Program-made: the position numbers and the translations under genes
In this document: piece after piece, positions 48,166 to 56,754 of the stretch
How the letters are laid out: each line of letters begins with the position of its first letter
Numbering within the stretch: the stretch's first letter is position 1
The notes under the pieces: model-generated
Seen by the model: only the letters and a program-made list of their open reading frames with translations
What the model was told of the DNA's origin: nothing
The model's database searches: none
DNA from: a virus
Reading direction: 5' to 3' (one strand)
IMG/VR virus record: IMGVR_UViG_3300032242_002232
Span: 1 to 64,000 of that record
Length of the DNA stretch: 64,000 nucleotides

Positions 48166-49113
48166 ATGGCCACAAATAACCTAGGTAACTTGCTTGATTC
48201 ATCAGGCAACGTAGCCGTAGATTTCGTATGGGGTAACTTTGCCCCTCAGCCTAACGACGAACGCACAGATGGAACTGCTGTTGAGAAGGTTGCAAACAAT
48301 GCAGCTCAGAACAAGAGCTGGTCTGGCTACTCTGTAAAGCCAAGTGCACGTCTAGATTTCACGCTCGACAGCCACGCTATTCAAGAAGCGGGTTGGTCAA
48401 ACTACCCTTCATTCATTGCTGCTACAGGAAAGTTCAACATTACCCAGGTTTCTGGCGATGGAACAACCGTTCGCTTTGAGTCATACAACACCCTAGCAGA
48501 TGGGGATGTCGTTACTATCACAGGATGCGACACATTCAACCTCTCATCAGCTACAGTTGCTAAGGCTACACGTGATTACTTCACAGTAACCAATTCAACA
48601 ACAGGTTCCCTTATCAACATCAACAACGGTATCGTACAGCTTTCAAATGCTCTTTCAGCAGCTGACGGCGCATTTGTATCCGGAACTGCCTATGTTCGTG
48701 TTCCAAATGTTGTTGGCCTTACAACAACAGCGGCTCAAGATGCCCTTGCTGACGCAGAACTCACAGTTACAACAGCTTCTGGCGTAACTCCAGCTATCTC
48801 TAACGTAGTCCTTACAAGCAACGTAGCAACAATTACTACAGCAGCCGCACACGGATTTGCAGTAGGCGACCTTGTCACAGTTGCGGCCGTTACAGCTACA
48901 ACAATTAACGCAACACTTGCTCCAATCACAGCGGTTACCTCAACAACCTTCTCATATGCTAAGACAGCAACAAACGTTGTTTCAGCAGCAGATACAGGTA
49001 CAGCAAAGGTTCCTGCACGTTTCAGCACAATCAAGACTCAGTCTATTGCTGCAGGCGCTGCCTCAACAGCGATTGGTGCTGCAATTACAATCACACCTTA
49101 CGCAGCCTCATAA
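48166..49113 (+). CDS. Virion protein with PASTA-like segment
   Basis: Product of 315 residues, Ala/Thr/Val-rich and beta-structured, suited to a tail or capsid surface protein. Residues about 180-205 read as a PASTA repeat (VPNVVGLTTTAAQDALADAEL), a domain that in bacteria binds peptidoglycan or beta-lactams. Residues about 220-285 contain HGFAVGDLVTVAAVT and a closing TFSYAKT strand that recurs in the last virion gene of this window. It follows AAAGGT upstream of ATG 48166. Confidence 0.7.
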   Translation: MATNNLGNLLDSSGNVAVDFVWGNFAPQPNDERTDGTAVEKVANNAAQNKSWSGYSVKPSARLDFTLDSHAIQEAGWSNYPSFIAATGKFNITQVSGDGTTVRFESYNTLADGDVVTITGCDTFNLSSATVAKATRDYFTVTNSTTGSLININNGIVQLSNALSAADGAFVSGTAYVRVPNVVGLTTTAAQDALADAELTVTTASGVTPAISNVVLTSNVATITTAAAHGFAVGDLVTVAAVTATTINATLAPITAVTSTTFSYAKTATNVVSAADTGTAKVPARFSTIKTQSIAAGAASTAIGAAITITPYAAS

Positions 49114-49126
49114 TCTCAACACAAAC

Positions 49127-49159
49127 AAAAAGCCCCCAGCTAATAACTGGGGGCTTTTT
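49127..49159. terminator. Bidirectional terminator
   Basis: A 13-bp stem (AAAAAGCCCCCAG with CTGGGGGCTTTTT) and a 7-base loop; both strands end in a T run. It separates the PASTA protein gene from the convergent lysozyme-like gene. Confidence 0.88.
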
Positions 49160-49169
49160 ACTTTGTTTA

Positions 49170-49709
49170 TTATCCGGGAAATTTAGATAACCAGATTGTC
49201 ACAGCTGGTTCTGAAGAAGACCCGTCGTATGCGTTAGGGCCTACGCCCCAAGATCCGAAGTCATCCCCATGGGAGCTCATATAGTATGCGGCTTGAGCAT
49301 TTGTAACTGGGTCGAACAGTTCGGCATCTTTAGTGATACCAAACTTTGCTCTTCGTTCTGATCCTAGGCTTCCTCGCATGTTAATTTGAAAAAGCCCATA
49401 AGAATCGTCGCCAGTTGATGCGTTTCCATTATGGGATAGGGGGTGGCCGTGTGATTCTTTCATAACCACAGCCCAGGCCGTTCTTAGAGACTTTCCTGAA
49501 AAACCTACTAACTTAAGTAGATCTATCAGTTGGGTATCTGAGAGGCTTGTTGCTCCCCGATATTGGTCTAAGCCTGTCTTTACTTGTGTAGTTGCGGTTG
49601 ATCCGTCATTAACGGGACCTGCCGGTTCTGCCGCTAAAGCCGATTGACTTAGGGGAAGTAAAACCGTTAAAGCTAATATGCTTACTTTACGTTTTCCATT
49701 AAAATTCAC
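49170..49709 (-). CDS. Secreted lysozyme/transglycosylase-like protein
   Basis: Product of 179 residues. Residues 1-27 form a signal peptide with an ALA-A cleavage site. The mature part has a lysozyme-like (SLT/GH23-type) core with Glu85 in VVMKESHGHP, SYGLFQINM and NAQAAYYMSSHG. It is the only minus-strand gene in the virion block and has two inverted repeats upstream. It may be a prophage-like moron, a superinfection-exclusion factor or an auxiliary lysin exported by the host Sec system. Start is the ATG at 49709. Confidence 0.78.
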   Translation of the reverse strand: MNFNGKRKVSILALTVLLPLSQSALAAEPAGPVNDGSTATTQVKTGLDQYRGATSLSDTQLIDLLKLVGFSGKSLRTAWAVVMKESHGHPLSHNGNASTGDDSYGLFQINMRGSLGSERRAKFGITKDAELFDPVTNAQAAYYMSSHGDDFGSWGVGPNAYDGSSSEPAVTIWLSKFPG

Positions 49710-49744
49710 ACTATCTCCTAGGCTAGAGGACCAATCCTGACCAT

Positions 49745-49794
49745 TCTATAACTGTCACTTATAGACTAGCAATTCGGCCTATTTCTACCGAATT
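49745..49794. promoter_or_regulatory. Two inverted repeats upstream of the lysozyme-like gene
   Basis: TCTATAA-CTGTCAC-TTATAGA (49745-49765) and AATTCGG-(10)-CCGAATT (49771-49794) are perfect 7-bp inverted repeats, 35 to 85 bases upstream of the minus-strand start. They look like operator sites. A separate strong hairpin TGGCCCAG-TTGC-CTGGGCCA lies at 49829-49848 and may isolate the two divergent genes. Confidence 0.5.
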
Positions 49795-49930
49795 CGGTTG
49801 CAATCCTTTTCGTTACATAGATGCGTGATGGCCCAGTTGCCTGGGCCATGGATAAACCCTAGCAGTAGTTACAGGGGGTCTGCAACCGTTATTAGGGTGT
49901 AAACTTATATTTCTTTGAAAGGATTAATAC

Positions 49931-50293
49931 ATGGCAAACCCTGCTAAGAAACCAGAACCAACGGTTGATCCAGTGATTAGTGTAACAAAATGTGATATGT
50001 GCGACAAAGCCGCGGACTTTAAGGTCAGCAACCCTAGCGCAAGAGATCAAAACGTATGTAAGGCCCATTTGCCTTGGATCTACAATATTAACTTTTTACC
50101 TGAAAACGTATCAGCACTTAACTCAGCTAACCAAATCTATGCATCCGCACTTAAAGAAAAAGCATCACGATCTGAAGGAGGTTATAGAGTAGATGAGAGT
50201 GGAGAGAATTCAGACCAAGCAAGCACATCCGGTACCGAGCAAGGTGACAGCCCCAAGGGGACCTTTCCCGCCGGAGATACTGGCGGAAACTAG
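49931..50293 (+). CDS. Unknown protein with Cys/His site
   Basis: Product of 120 residues. CDMCDKAADF and VCKAHLPW form a possible zinc-binding unit; the C-terminal 40 residues are Ser/Gly/Glu-rich and disordered. AAAGGA precedes ATG 49931. Function unknown. Confidence 0.55.
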   Translation: MANPAKKPEPTVDPVISVTKCDMCDKAADFKVSNPSARDQNVCKAHLPWIYNINFLPENVSALNSANQIYASALKEKASRSEGGYRVDESGENSDQASTSGTEQGDSPKGTFPAGDTGGN

Positions 50294-50456
50294 AATAACC
50301 CACGACTACGCTCGTCAAGATGACAGCGGTGGTCAAGACCTTCCTTTAGGAAGCACTGCCCAAAACGATTTTAAACCTACAAGATGGTTTAGCTGCAATG
50401 ATTGTAAAGTTATCGTATCAGAGGCACAACTAGAGACACATACCTGCGGAGACTAA
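50193..50456 (+). CDS. Unknown protein with C-terminal zinc-finger pattern
   Basis: Product of 87 residues that overlaps the previous gene by 101 bases. AGGAGG is 11 bases before ATG 50193. The C-terminus has CNDC and HTC (C-x2-C ... H-x-C), a possible zinc finger. Both overlapping frames have plausible ribosome sites, so both may be translated. Confidence 0.5.
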   Translation: MRVERIQTKQAHPVPSKVTAPRGPFPPEILAETRITHDYARQDDSGGQDLPLGSTAQNDFKPTRWFSCNDCKVIVSEAQLETHTCGD

Positions 50457-50459
50457 TAA

Positions 50460-51068
50460 ATGGCGGATTCAAGAGCAGATAGGGCGGGAAGATTAGCTCG
50501 TCACGCCTTAAATCGTTTCTCTGCAAATGATTCTCAACAAGTAGATGCAATACTTAGTCAAGAAGTTCAAAATCAAGTTAGAAAACAAAGGGCCTCATAC
50601 AATGAAGCCGCTACTTTATTTGGAACAACTGAACCCGGGTACACAACAAATGTGATTGATTCTAGGTATGACACCCGACAATACTATGGTGATGGGGCGG
50701 ATATCATTGAGCCCGACCTCAATGATTTACATGCACCGGTAGATTTTTCAGGCAAAGATGTGCAGGCACCTACCACTACGGGAAAAATTGATCGTCCAAG
50801 AACATTTGCAGCAGCTTTTGATGAAAATAGGTCTATTTTAACTATCGTATTTAGTACCGGAGTTATATACAACTACTATGATGTTGATAGAGACGAATGG
50901 GAAGGGTTTAAGGGGACAATATCAAAGTGGGAATACATCCGCGATGTTCTTGACCCAAAACCTAGAGGATACGCAAGTACCTCAGATGTGCCACCATTGT
51001 TGCAAGCTTATGCGGCTAGGGCTTACAGAACAAGTCAAATTGCTAAATATCTAAATAAAGGGAAGTAA
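50460..51068 (+). CDS. KTSC-domain protein
   Basis: Product of 202 residues. Residues about 121-170 fit the KTSC domain: FAAAFDENRSILTIVFSTGV then YNYYDVDRDEWEGF and a helix. The domain is found in Lys-tRNA synthetase-associated and phage proteins, function unclear. N-terminal helical part and basic C-terminus. It is placed just upstream of packaging genes. Confidence 0.65.
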   Translation: MADSRADRAGRLARHALNRFSANDSQQVDAILSQEVQNQVRKQRASYNEAATLFGTTEPGYTTNVIDSRYDTRQYYGDGADIIEPDLNDLHAPVDFSGKDVQAPTTTGKIDRPRTFAAAFDENRSILTIVFSTGVIYNYYDVDRDEWEGFKGTISKWEYIRDVLDPKPRGYASTSDVPPLLQAYAARAYRTSQIAKYLNKGK

Positions 51069-51376
51069 TGGCACGGACACACGACATTGGGTATACATAT
51101 TGGCATACAATAGTTTACGGATTAAGGCCAAAAGAATTGTTTGAAAGGGCTGAAAGTCAAGAGATTGAGCGACCTTTTCGTAAAGGACGTGGAATAGCTA
51201 TTAGACTTCCGTTTACAAGACTAGGTTTAGTAATTGGTAGATGGAAAGATACTCATTTTGATGAAGGTCAAGCCTTAACTTACGCGGTCAATGGTCGCGG
51301 GTTAACTACAAACGAGGTAGACTGGGACTACATAAGATATGGGGCAAAGAATGAATCTACGGTTCAAGAAGCGTAA
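51068..51376 (+). CDS. Unknown small protein
   Basis: Product of 102 residues, compact and mixed (THDIGYTYWHTIVYGLRPKE, GLVIGRWKDTHFDEG). It overlaps both neighbours by one and 26 bases. No family recognised; virion or packaging role suggested by position. Confidence 0.55.
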   Translation: MARTHDIGYTYWHTIVYGLRPKELFERAESQEIERPFRKGRGIAIRLPFTRLGLVIGRWKDTHFDEGQALTYAVNGRGLTTNEVDWDYIRYGAKNESTVQEA

Positions 51377-51593
51377 ATCAATAAAACGTGAGGTATCTCG
51401 TGTCCAAAAACGTATTCAACTACTTCCGGACCGAGACATAGTAGCTTGGGCTGAAAGCTCTATTTATGACATTGCCAGAAATTTATCTGCTTGGCAAAAG
51501 AAACAAGATCAGTTTTACTTGAATGAAGCCACCTTGGCTGCCGAGGTCTTATATGAGGCACTTGAGACCGTAAAGAGGAGAACTGATGCGTGA
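51351..51593 (+). CDS. Small helical protein before terminase, small-subunit candidate
   Basis: Product of 80 residues, basic N-terminus (LRFKKRKSIKREVSRVQKR) and helical body (SAWQKKQDQFYLNEATLAAEVL). It sits directly upstream of, and overlaps, the large terminase gene, the usual place of the small terminase subunit. No DNA-binding motif is obvious, so this is a positional guess. Confidence 0.5.
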   Translation: MNLRFKKRKSIKREVSRVQKRIQLLPDRDIVAWAESSIYDIARNLSAWQKKQDQFYLNEATLAAEVLYEALETVKRRTDA

Positions 51594-53271
51594 TGACTTT
51601 GAATTTAATGACGTTGAGCAAGAAGACGATGAAGAATTTGATATTGAATCAATTCTAGAATATGGGGAGGACGATGATGAAGAAGAAGACGAAAATCTTG
51701 CTATTGATGATGGTGATGATGATCCTGACGGTTTTACTCCCCTACACGAAGAAGATCTTGAGAACCAAGATGATGAAATGGATGAGCTTTCTAGAGAATT
51801 CGTTGCATCACTTGTAGAAAAAATTATGTCTTTCATGAAGCTCCTTGTGGGCCATGATCTACACCCATATCAAAAACCTTTAGCCCGTAGAATTATAGAA
51901 TCCGTTATTATTAACGATGGTGAAGAGATAACCGCTCTTGCATCCCGTCAGTCAGGTAAATCAGAGACTGTCGCAGATACTGTGGCAACTTTAATGGTAA
52001 TTCTCCCAAGACTAGCAAAAATGTATCCAGACCTACTGGGTAAGTTTCAAGACGGTATCTGGGTTGGTATGTTTGCTCCAGTTCAAGCACAGGCAGAAAC
52101 TCTTTACTCTAGAACTGTATCTCGCTTAACTAGCGAGCACGCACTGGAGATTTTGGGTGACCCTGAAATTGACGATGTTACTGCTAAGTCCCCGGGAGTA
52201 ACAAGAAACATTAAACTAAAGCATTCTGGTTCTAGTTTAATGATGATGACAGCTAACCCTAGAGCTAAAATTGAATCTAAGTCATTTCACTTAATGATTA
52301 TTGATGAGTGTCAAGAAGCCGATGACTTTATTGTTTCTAAGTCTATTGCCCCTATGGGTGCGTACTACAACGCAACCATGGTAAAGACGGGAACACCTAC
52401 AACGCATAAAAACAACTTCTATAGAGCAATCTCCCTTAACAAAAGAAGACAGGTGGGTAGAAATGGAAAACAAAATCATTTTCAATGGGACTGGAAAGAC
52501 GTTGCAAAATTTAACCCAAACTACGAAAAGTTCATTCGTAAAGAGATGTTACGAGTTGGTGAAGAATCGGATGAGTTTCAACTTTCATACAACTGTAAAT
52601 GGTTGTTGGAGAGAGGGATGTTCGTCACATCCTCGATTATGGACGACCTCGGAGATACAAGCCAGGAGATTCAGAAAAGCTACCACGTCTCGCCAGTCGT
52701 GGTCGGCATTGACCCGGCACGAAAGATGGACTCAACAGTAGTAACTGTTGTTTGGGTTGACTGGGATAGGCCAGATGAGTTTGGTTACTACGACCACAGA
52801 ATTTTAAACTGGCTTGAAATCCAAGGCGATGACTGGGAAGAACAGTATTTTCAGATTGTAAACTTTTTAGGTAACTATGACGTCTATGCCGTAGCTATTG
52901 ACGCCAATGGTGTTGGTGACGCTGTAGCGCAGCGACTTAAGATGCTTCTACCTAGAGCTGAGGTAATCTCAATTACATCTAGCCCCACTGAGCAATCAAA
53001 GCGGTGGAAGCACCTTCAGGCTCTTATTCAACGTCAATTGATCTCTTGGCCAGCTCACGCCAAAACACGGCGCCTGCGTACTTGGAAGCGGTTCTATCAA
53101 CAGATGACTGATGCCGAAGTTCAATACAAAGGACCTAACTTTTTAGTTGCTGCCCCTGAAGAAGCCCATGCGCACGATGACTTTGTGGACTCATTGTCAC
53201 TAGCTTGCGCTTTAACCCAAGAACTAGTAATGCCTACTGTAGAGGTTAGCTCCTCTCCGTTCTTTAAATAA
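51586..53271 (+). CDS. Terminase large subunit
   Basis: A 561-residue packaging motor. The ATPase has Walker A-like ASRQSGKSE (residues 119-127) and Walker B MIIDECQEA; the nuclease has GIDPARKMDST, AIDANGVGD and HDDFVDSLSLA. These motifs are typical of siphovirus terminases. The first 70 residues are an unusual highly acidic extension (runs of Asp/Glu) before the true domain. It packages DNA through the portal encoded at 54105. Confidence 0.92.
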   Translation: MRDDFEFNDVEQEDDEEFDIESILEYGEDDDEEEDENLAIDDGDDDPDGFTPLHEEDLENQDDEMDELSREFVASLVEKIMSFMKLLVGHDLHPYQKPLARRIIESVIINDGEEITALASRQSGKSETVADTVATLMVILPRLAKMYPDLLGKFQDGIWVGMFAPVQAQAETLYSRTVSRLTSEHALEILGDPEIDDVTAKSPGVTRNIKLKHSGSSLMMMTANPRAKIESKSFHLMIIDECQEADDFIVSKSIAPMGAYYNATMVKTGTPTTHKNNFYRAISLNKRRQVGRNGKQNHFQWDWKDVAKFNPNYEKFIRKEMLRVGEESDEFQLSYNCKWLLERGMFVTSSIMDDLGDTSQEIQKSYHVSPVVVGIDPARKMDSTVVTVVWVDWDRPDEFGYYDHRILNWLEIQGDDWEEQYFQIVNFLGNYDVYAVAIDANGVGDAVAQRLKMLLPRAEVISITSSPTEQSKRWKHLQALIQRQLISWPAHAKTRRLRTWKRFYQQMTDAEVQYKGPNFLVAAPEEAHAHDDFVDSLSLACALTQELVMPTVEVSSSPFFK

Positions 53272-53354
53272 GCTGCGTTTAGCACAAAAAATACACCGAA
53301 TGGCATCAGAATTACACCTGAGGCCCTCAATCTCAACCCTATAGGAGAAAACAA

Positions 53355-53753
53355 ATGGCAATTGCACCAATCCCAGGATCACCTGAGCGAGTAGGCGCTA
53401 CCTACGAACGCAAGATGTCCCCTGCAACACCAGGTCTTCGCGGACCACTTCGCTTTGAAGAAGGCGTAGCAACAGACACAGACGTTCCAAATGAATTCCA
53501 AACAGGAATCAACCAAGGCTACGATGTAGCGCCAAGTCGTCCTAACCATAACTTGGCAGTACATACAAAGTCAGCAGAAGAAACAATGGGCGAGCGTGCT
53601 CACGTTGGTTCAGCTGCATGGGTAGAAGCACCTACTTATATTTCTGAATATGAGTCAGGTAACTTTTCAGATTACGCGGAAGCGTCATTTGAGGAAGTTA
53701 ACCGCAGTGGATCACGTTACCAGCGCCCTAACCCAGCACGAGTTAACGACTAA
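53355..53753 (+). CDS. Unknown protein between terminase and portal
   Basis: Product of 132 residues, polar and Pro/Gly-rich, with no hydrophobic core (APIPGSPERVGATYERKM, ESGNFSDYAEASFEEVNRS). TAGGAG precedes ATG 53355. A terminator follows. Function unknown, probably virion-associated. Confidence 0.55.
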   Translation: MAIAPIPGSPERVGATYERKMSPATPGLRGPLRFEEGVATDTDVPNEFQTGINQGYDVAPSRPNHNLAVHTKSAEETMGERAHVGSAAWVEAPTYISEYESGNFSDYAEASFEEVNRSGSRYQRPNPARVND

Positions 53754-53774
53754 ATAAGATACACTAAGGCGGTA

Positions 53775-53818
53775 CCCGGTCTTGTACCCCTTCTCCGAGA
53801 CCGGGCACCCCTTTCTTA
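53775..53818 (+). terminator. Probable terminator
   Basis: An 8-bp stem (CCCGGTCT with AGACCGGG) around a 15-base loop, then CACCCCTTTCTTATT. The T tract is interrupted, so read-through to the portal gene is likely. Confidence 0.5.
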
Positions 53819-53830
53819 TTAGGAGATTAA

Positions 53831-54103
53831 ATGGCTGATAAAGTTCCAATGAACGAACAGCTTTGGAATAGCCTTATGCGTCAAGCTAAGGCTAAATATC
53901 CAATTAAAAATCCTAATGCAAAAACAAGTTTTCCAATTAATGAGTGGGTGTCAAAAGAATACGCAAGACAAGGTGGGCAGTACGTTGAGTCTAAATCTCA
54001 AGTGCCACTTAAAATGAGAGATCAAAAAGCTCGTGAAGAGACGAAGAAAAAAGCAAAAATTTCAAAAGCAAAACGAGACAAGAAAAGGGCGGGGTTAATC
54101 TAA
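53831..54103 (+). CDS. Small basic protein before portal
   Basis: Product of 90 residues with a helical start (NEQLWNSLMRQAKAKYP) and a lysine-rich C-terminus (RDQKAREETKKKAKISKAKR). AGGAG precedes ATG 53831 and the gap to the portal is one base. Function unknown. Confidence 0.6.
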   Translation: MADKVPMNEQLWNSLMRQAKAKYPIKNPNAKTSFPINEWVSKEYARQGGQYVESKSQVPLKMRDQKAREETKKKAKISKAKRDKKRAGLI

Positions 54104-54104
54104 T

Positions 54105-55817
54105 ATGAGTGTTGATTTTAGCCCACCGTCGTATAGAGCGGCATCCTCTGATTTAACTATTTCTATTTCCCCACTTGGTCTTGTAGAGCTTGCAGATGAA
54201 GAGTTTGAAGTACACGGCCCTAGACTAAATAGATACTCTCTTAACTGGGCAATGTACCTTGGTCACCACTGGCCATATCGTCGTGAAGTTGGCGAAGCAC
54301 AGATGGTGTACAACTATTACCGAGCTTTTTCAGATTACTTAATTAACTTCACTTTTGGTCGCGGAGCATCATTCCGTAGTCCACATGCAACAGAGGCAAT
54401 TGTTCCGGATATCCTAAAACGTGTTTGGGAAATTGACAACGACAAAGGCGGAGTTCTTTGGGAGATGGGTCAACAGGGCGGAGTCTCTGGGGACTGTTTT
54501 GTTAAGGTAGCTTATGAAGAACCTTTTGTAGATCCTGTTGGCCGTAAACATCCCGGTAAGGTTAGAATCCTCCCACTAAACGCATCTTTTTGTTTTCCAG
54601 AGTTTCACCCCCACGATCGCTCACGCCTTATCCGGTTTAAGCTAAAGTATCGTTTCTGGGGAACTTCCCTAGAGGGCACTCGTCAGGTATATACATATAC
54701 CGAAATCCTCACAGATGAACGAATTGAAGAATATATTAACGATGAGCTAATTGACTCTAGACCAAACCCAATTGGGTTAGTACCTATTATTCATATACCA
54801 AATGTAAGAATCTCAGGCTCCCCATGGGGTCTTTCTGATTGTCACGACGTAATTGTGCTTAACCGTCAATATAACGAAGTAGCTACCGACATAGCAGACA
54901 TCATTAACTACCATGCGGCGCCCGTTACAGTAATTACCGGCGCTAAGGCCTCGTCCCTAGAAAAGGGACCTAAAAAGGTCTGGGGCGGTCTTCCTAAAGA
55001 CGCCCAAGTCTTTAATCTAGAGGGCGGCGGTGCCGGGCTTACTGGCGCCATGCAATATCTAGAAACAGTAAAACGTTCTATGCATGAGATGATCGGTATT
55101 CCTGAATCGGCTTTGGGCCAAATTCAACCTATCTCAAATACTTCTGGAACAGCGCTTGCTATTCAATTCCAACCATTGATGAATCGTTATCAGCAAAAGT
55201 TGGTTCAATATTCAGAGGGTCTTCGTAGAATTAATGAGCTAGTTCTTATGACCATCGGCTTAAAAGAGCCGGAGATGTTCGTATACAACCCCATGTTTAA
55301 CGGGCCGATAGCCAAGGATCAGCTTACACAACTAGACCCTAATGACCCACAAACATATCAGTCTGTGGTTCATTTTCCACAACCACTTCCCCTTGACAAG
55401 CTTATTGTTCTTAATGAAATTCAGAGTAAGATGCAGCTTAACCTTGAAAGCCGTAAGGGTGCTCTACGTACCCTTGGCGAGGAATTCCCAGCTGAGAAGC
55501 TTGAAGAAATTCGTATAGAGCTTATAGAGGATGCTAAATCAGATGGCGCCCTTAACTTACTTCGATCACAGATTAATGCAGCAATTGCATCATTAACCGG
55601 AATCCTTCCAAAGGATGGCGGAGAGATGCCTCCAGGCGCAGAGCCTGGTGATGGTACCGGCCCAGGACCTTCTGGTCAGCCAGGAGTTATGACTCCTTTT
55701 GAGGCCGCAACTATCGACGAGATGACTTCCGAACTAGTAACCAAGGCATATGGAACAACGATTCCAAAAAACCGTGGGGTAGATACGGAAGAGAACAAAT
55801 ACCCAGGTAATGGCTAA
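54105..55817 (+). CDS. Portal protein (SPP1 gp6-like)
   Basis: A 570-residue portal forming the DNA entry ring of the capsid. Residues about 60-130 show the typical MVYNYYRAFSDYLINFTFGR clip/stem start, then GDCFVKVAYE, IPNVRISGSPWGLSDCHDVI and NEVATDIADI in the core, and a helical end with LGQIQPISNTSGTALAI. The pattern matches SPP1 gp6-like portals. It follows the terminase as usual and lies upstream of a scaffold-like gene and the major capsid gene. Confidence 0.88.
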   Translation: MSVDFSPPSYRAASSDLTISISPLGLVELADEEFEVHGPRLNRYSLNWAMYLGHHWPYRREVGEAQMVYNYYRAFSDYLINFTFGRGASFRSPHATEAIVPDILKRVWEIDNDKGGVLWEMGQQGGVSGDCFVKVAYEEPFVDPVGRKHPGKVRILPLNASFCFPEFHPHDRSRLIRFKLKYRFWGTSLEGTRQVYTYTEILTDERIEEYINDELIDSRPNPIGLVPIIHIPNVRISGSPWGLSDCHDVIVLNRQYNEVATDIADIINYHAAPVTVITGAKASSLEKGPKKVWGGLPKDAQVFNLEGGGAGLTGAMQYLETVKRSMHEMIGIPESALGQIQPISNTSGTALAIQFQPLMNRYQQKLVQYSEGLRRINELVLMTIGLKEPEMFVYNPMFNGPIAKDQLTQLDPNDPQTYQSVVHFPQPLPLDKLIVLNEIQSKMQLNLESRKGALRTLGEEFPAEKLEEIRIELIEDAKSDGALNLLRSQINAAIASLTGILPKDGGEMPPGAEPGDGTGPGPSGQPGVMTPFEAATIDEMTSELVTKAYGTTIPKNRGVDTEENKYPGNG

Positions 55818-55935
55818 TAAGTAGTTTAGCCTGACAAAAACCCTTGTATTTGCGACGCTATACACCACCTAAATCAATCCGCAGGTCATCGTGGCACTAA
55901 TTCGGACAACGACCTCTTACACCTAAGGAACAATT

Positions 55936-56703
55936 ATGTCAGAAGAAACATCTGTTGTTGATTCTCCTGTAGCTATGGAAGCTTTTCAAGCTGAAGTTAA
56001 TGCAGCAGTTGAAAACACACAAAACGTTACACCCATTCAACCACAGTCTAATAAATCTTATACTGAGATGGATATACAGCGGGCGCGTGAGCAAGAGAAA
56101 TCTAAGCTCTACCCTACTATCGATTCACTCAAAGAAGAGGTAAATCTTCTTAAGAAAGACCGTGAAGAACGACTCGCTTTAGCGGAGTTATCTAAAGCCG
56201 AGCAAGAAGCTGAAAACCGTAAAAAGGCCGAAGCTGAGATGGATGTCCGCCAACTCCTTGAAAATAAGGAAAAAGAATGGGCGGAAAAATTAGAAGCCGA
56301 ACGCTCAGAGCGCGAAAAGGCATTCCTACTTTTAGATCGTGAGCGTCAGTATTCAGAACTTACTGAGTACCGTAATGCACGACTTCAACAAGAGCAAGAC
56401 AATATTCTTCCTGAATTGCTTGATCTTATTACTGGTAACAACCAAGATGAGATTGAAGCCAGCATTTCAGGGCTCAAGGAGCGATCATCTCGTATCCTTG
56501 ATTCAGCGCAAGCTGCTACCCAGAGCTTGCGTCGAGAGATGACAGGGACAAGAACTACTTTGCCCCCAACCCTGGAAAATAACTCGGATCAACAACAGTT
56601 TACAGCGGACCAAATTGCCGCTATGTCGGTTGCTGACTATGCAAAATACCGTTCAAAGCTACTTCCAAATGTAGGTGCGAATGGCAAGGGAATCTTCGGG
56701 TAA
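55936..56703 (+). CDS. Scaffold-like protein
   Basis: Product of 255 residues, mostly a long charged coiled coil (LKEEVNLLKKDREERLALAEL, EWAEKLEAERSEREKAF) with a disordered N-terminus and a short ordered C-terminus (VADYAKYRSKLLPN). Its place between portal and major capsid genes is the scaffold position. The protease that would remove it may be the Ntn hydrolase at 43572. Confidence 0.75.
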   Translation: MSEETSVVDSPVAMEAFQAEVNAAVENTQNVTPIQPQSNKSYTEMDIQRAREQEKSKLYPTIDSLKEEVNLLKKDREERLALAELSKAEQEAENRKKAEAEMDVRQLLENKEKEWAEKLEAERSEREKAFLLLDRERQYSELTEYRNARLQQEQDNILPELLDLITGNNQDEIEASISGLKERSSRILDSAQAATQSLRREMTGTRTTLPPTLENNSDQQQFTADQIAAMSVADYAKYRSKLLPNVGANGKGIFG

Positions 56704-56754
56704 GAAAAAGCAATTCAACTTCAATTAATTAATTAACTAAGGAGTAAAACCGAC

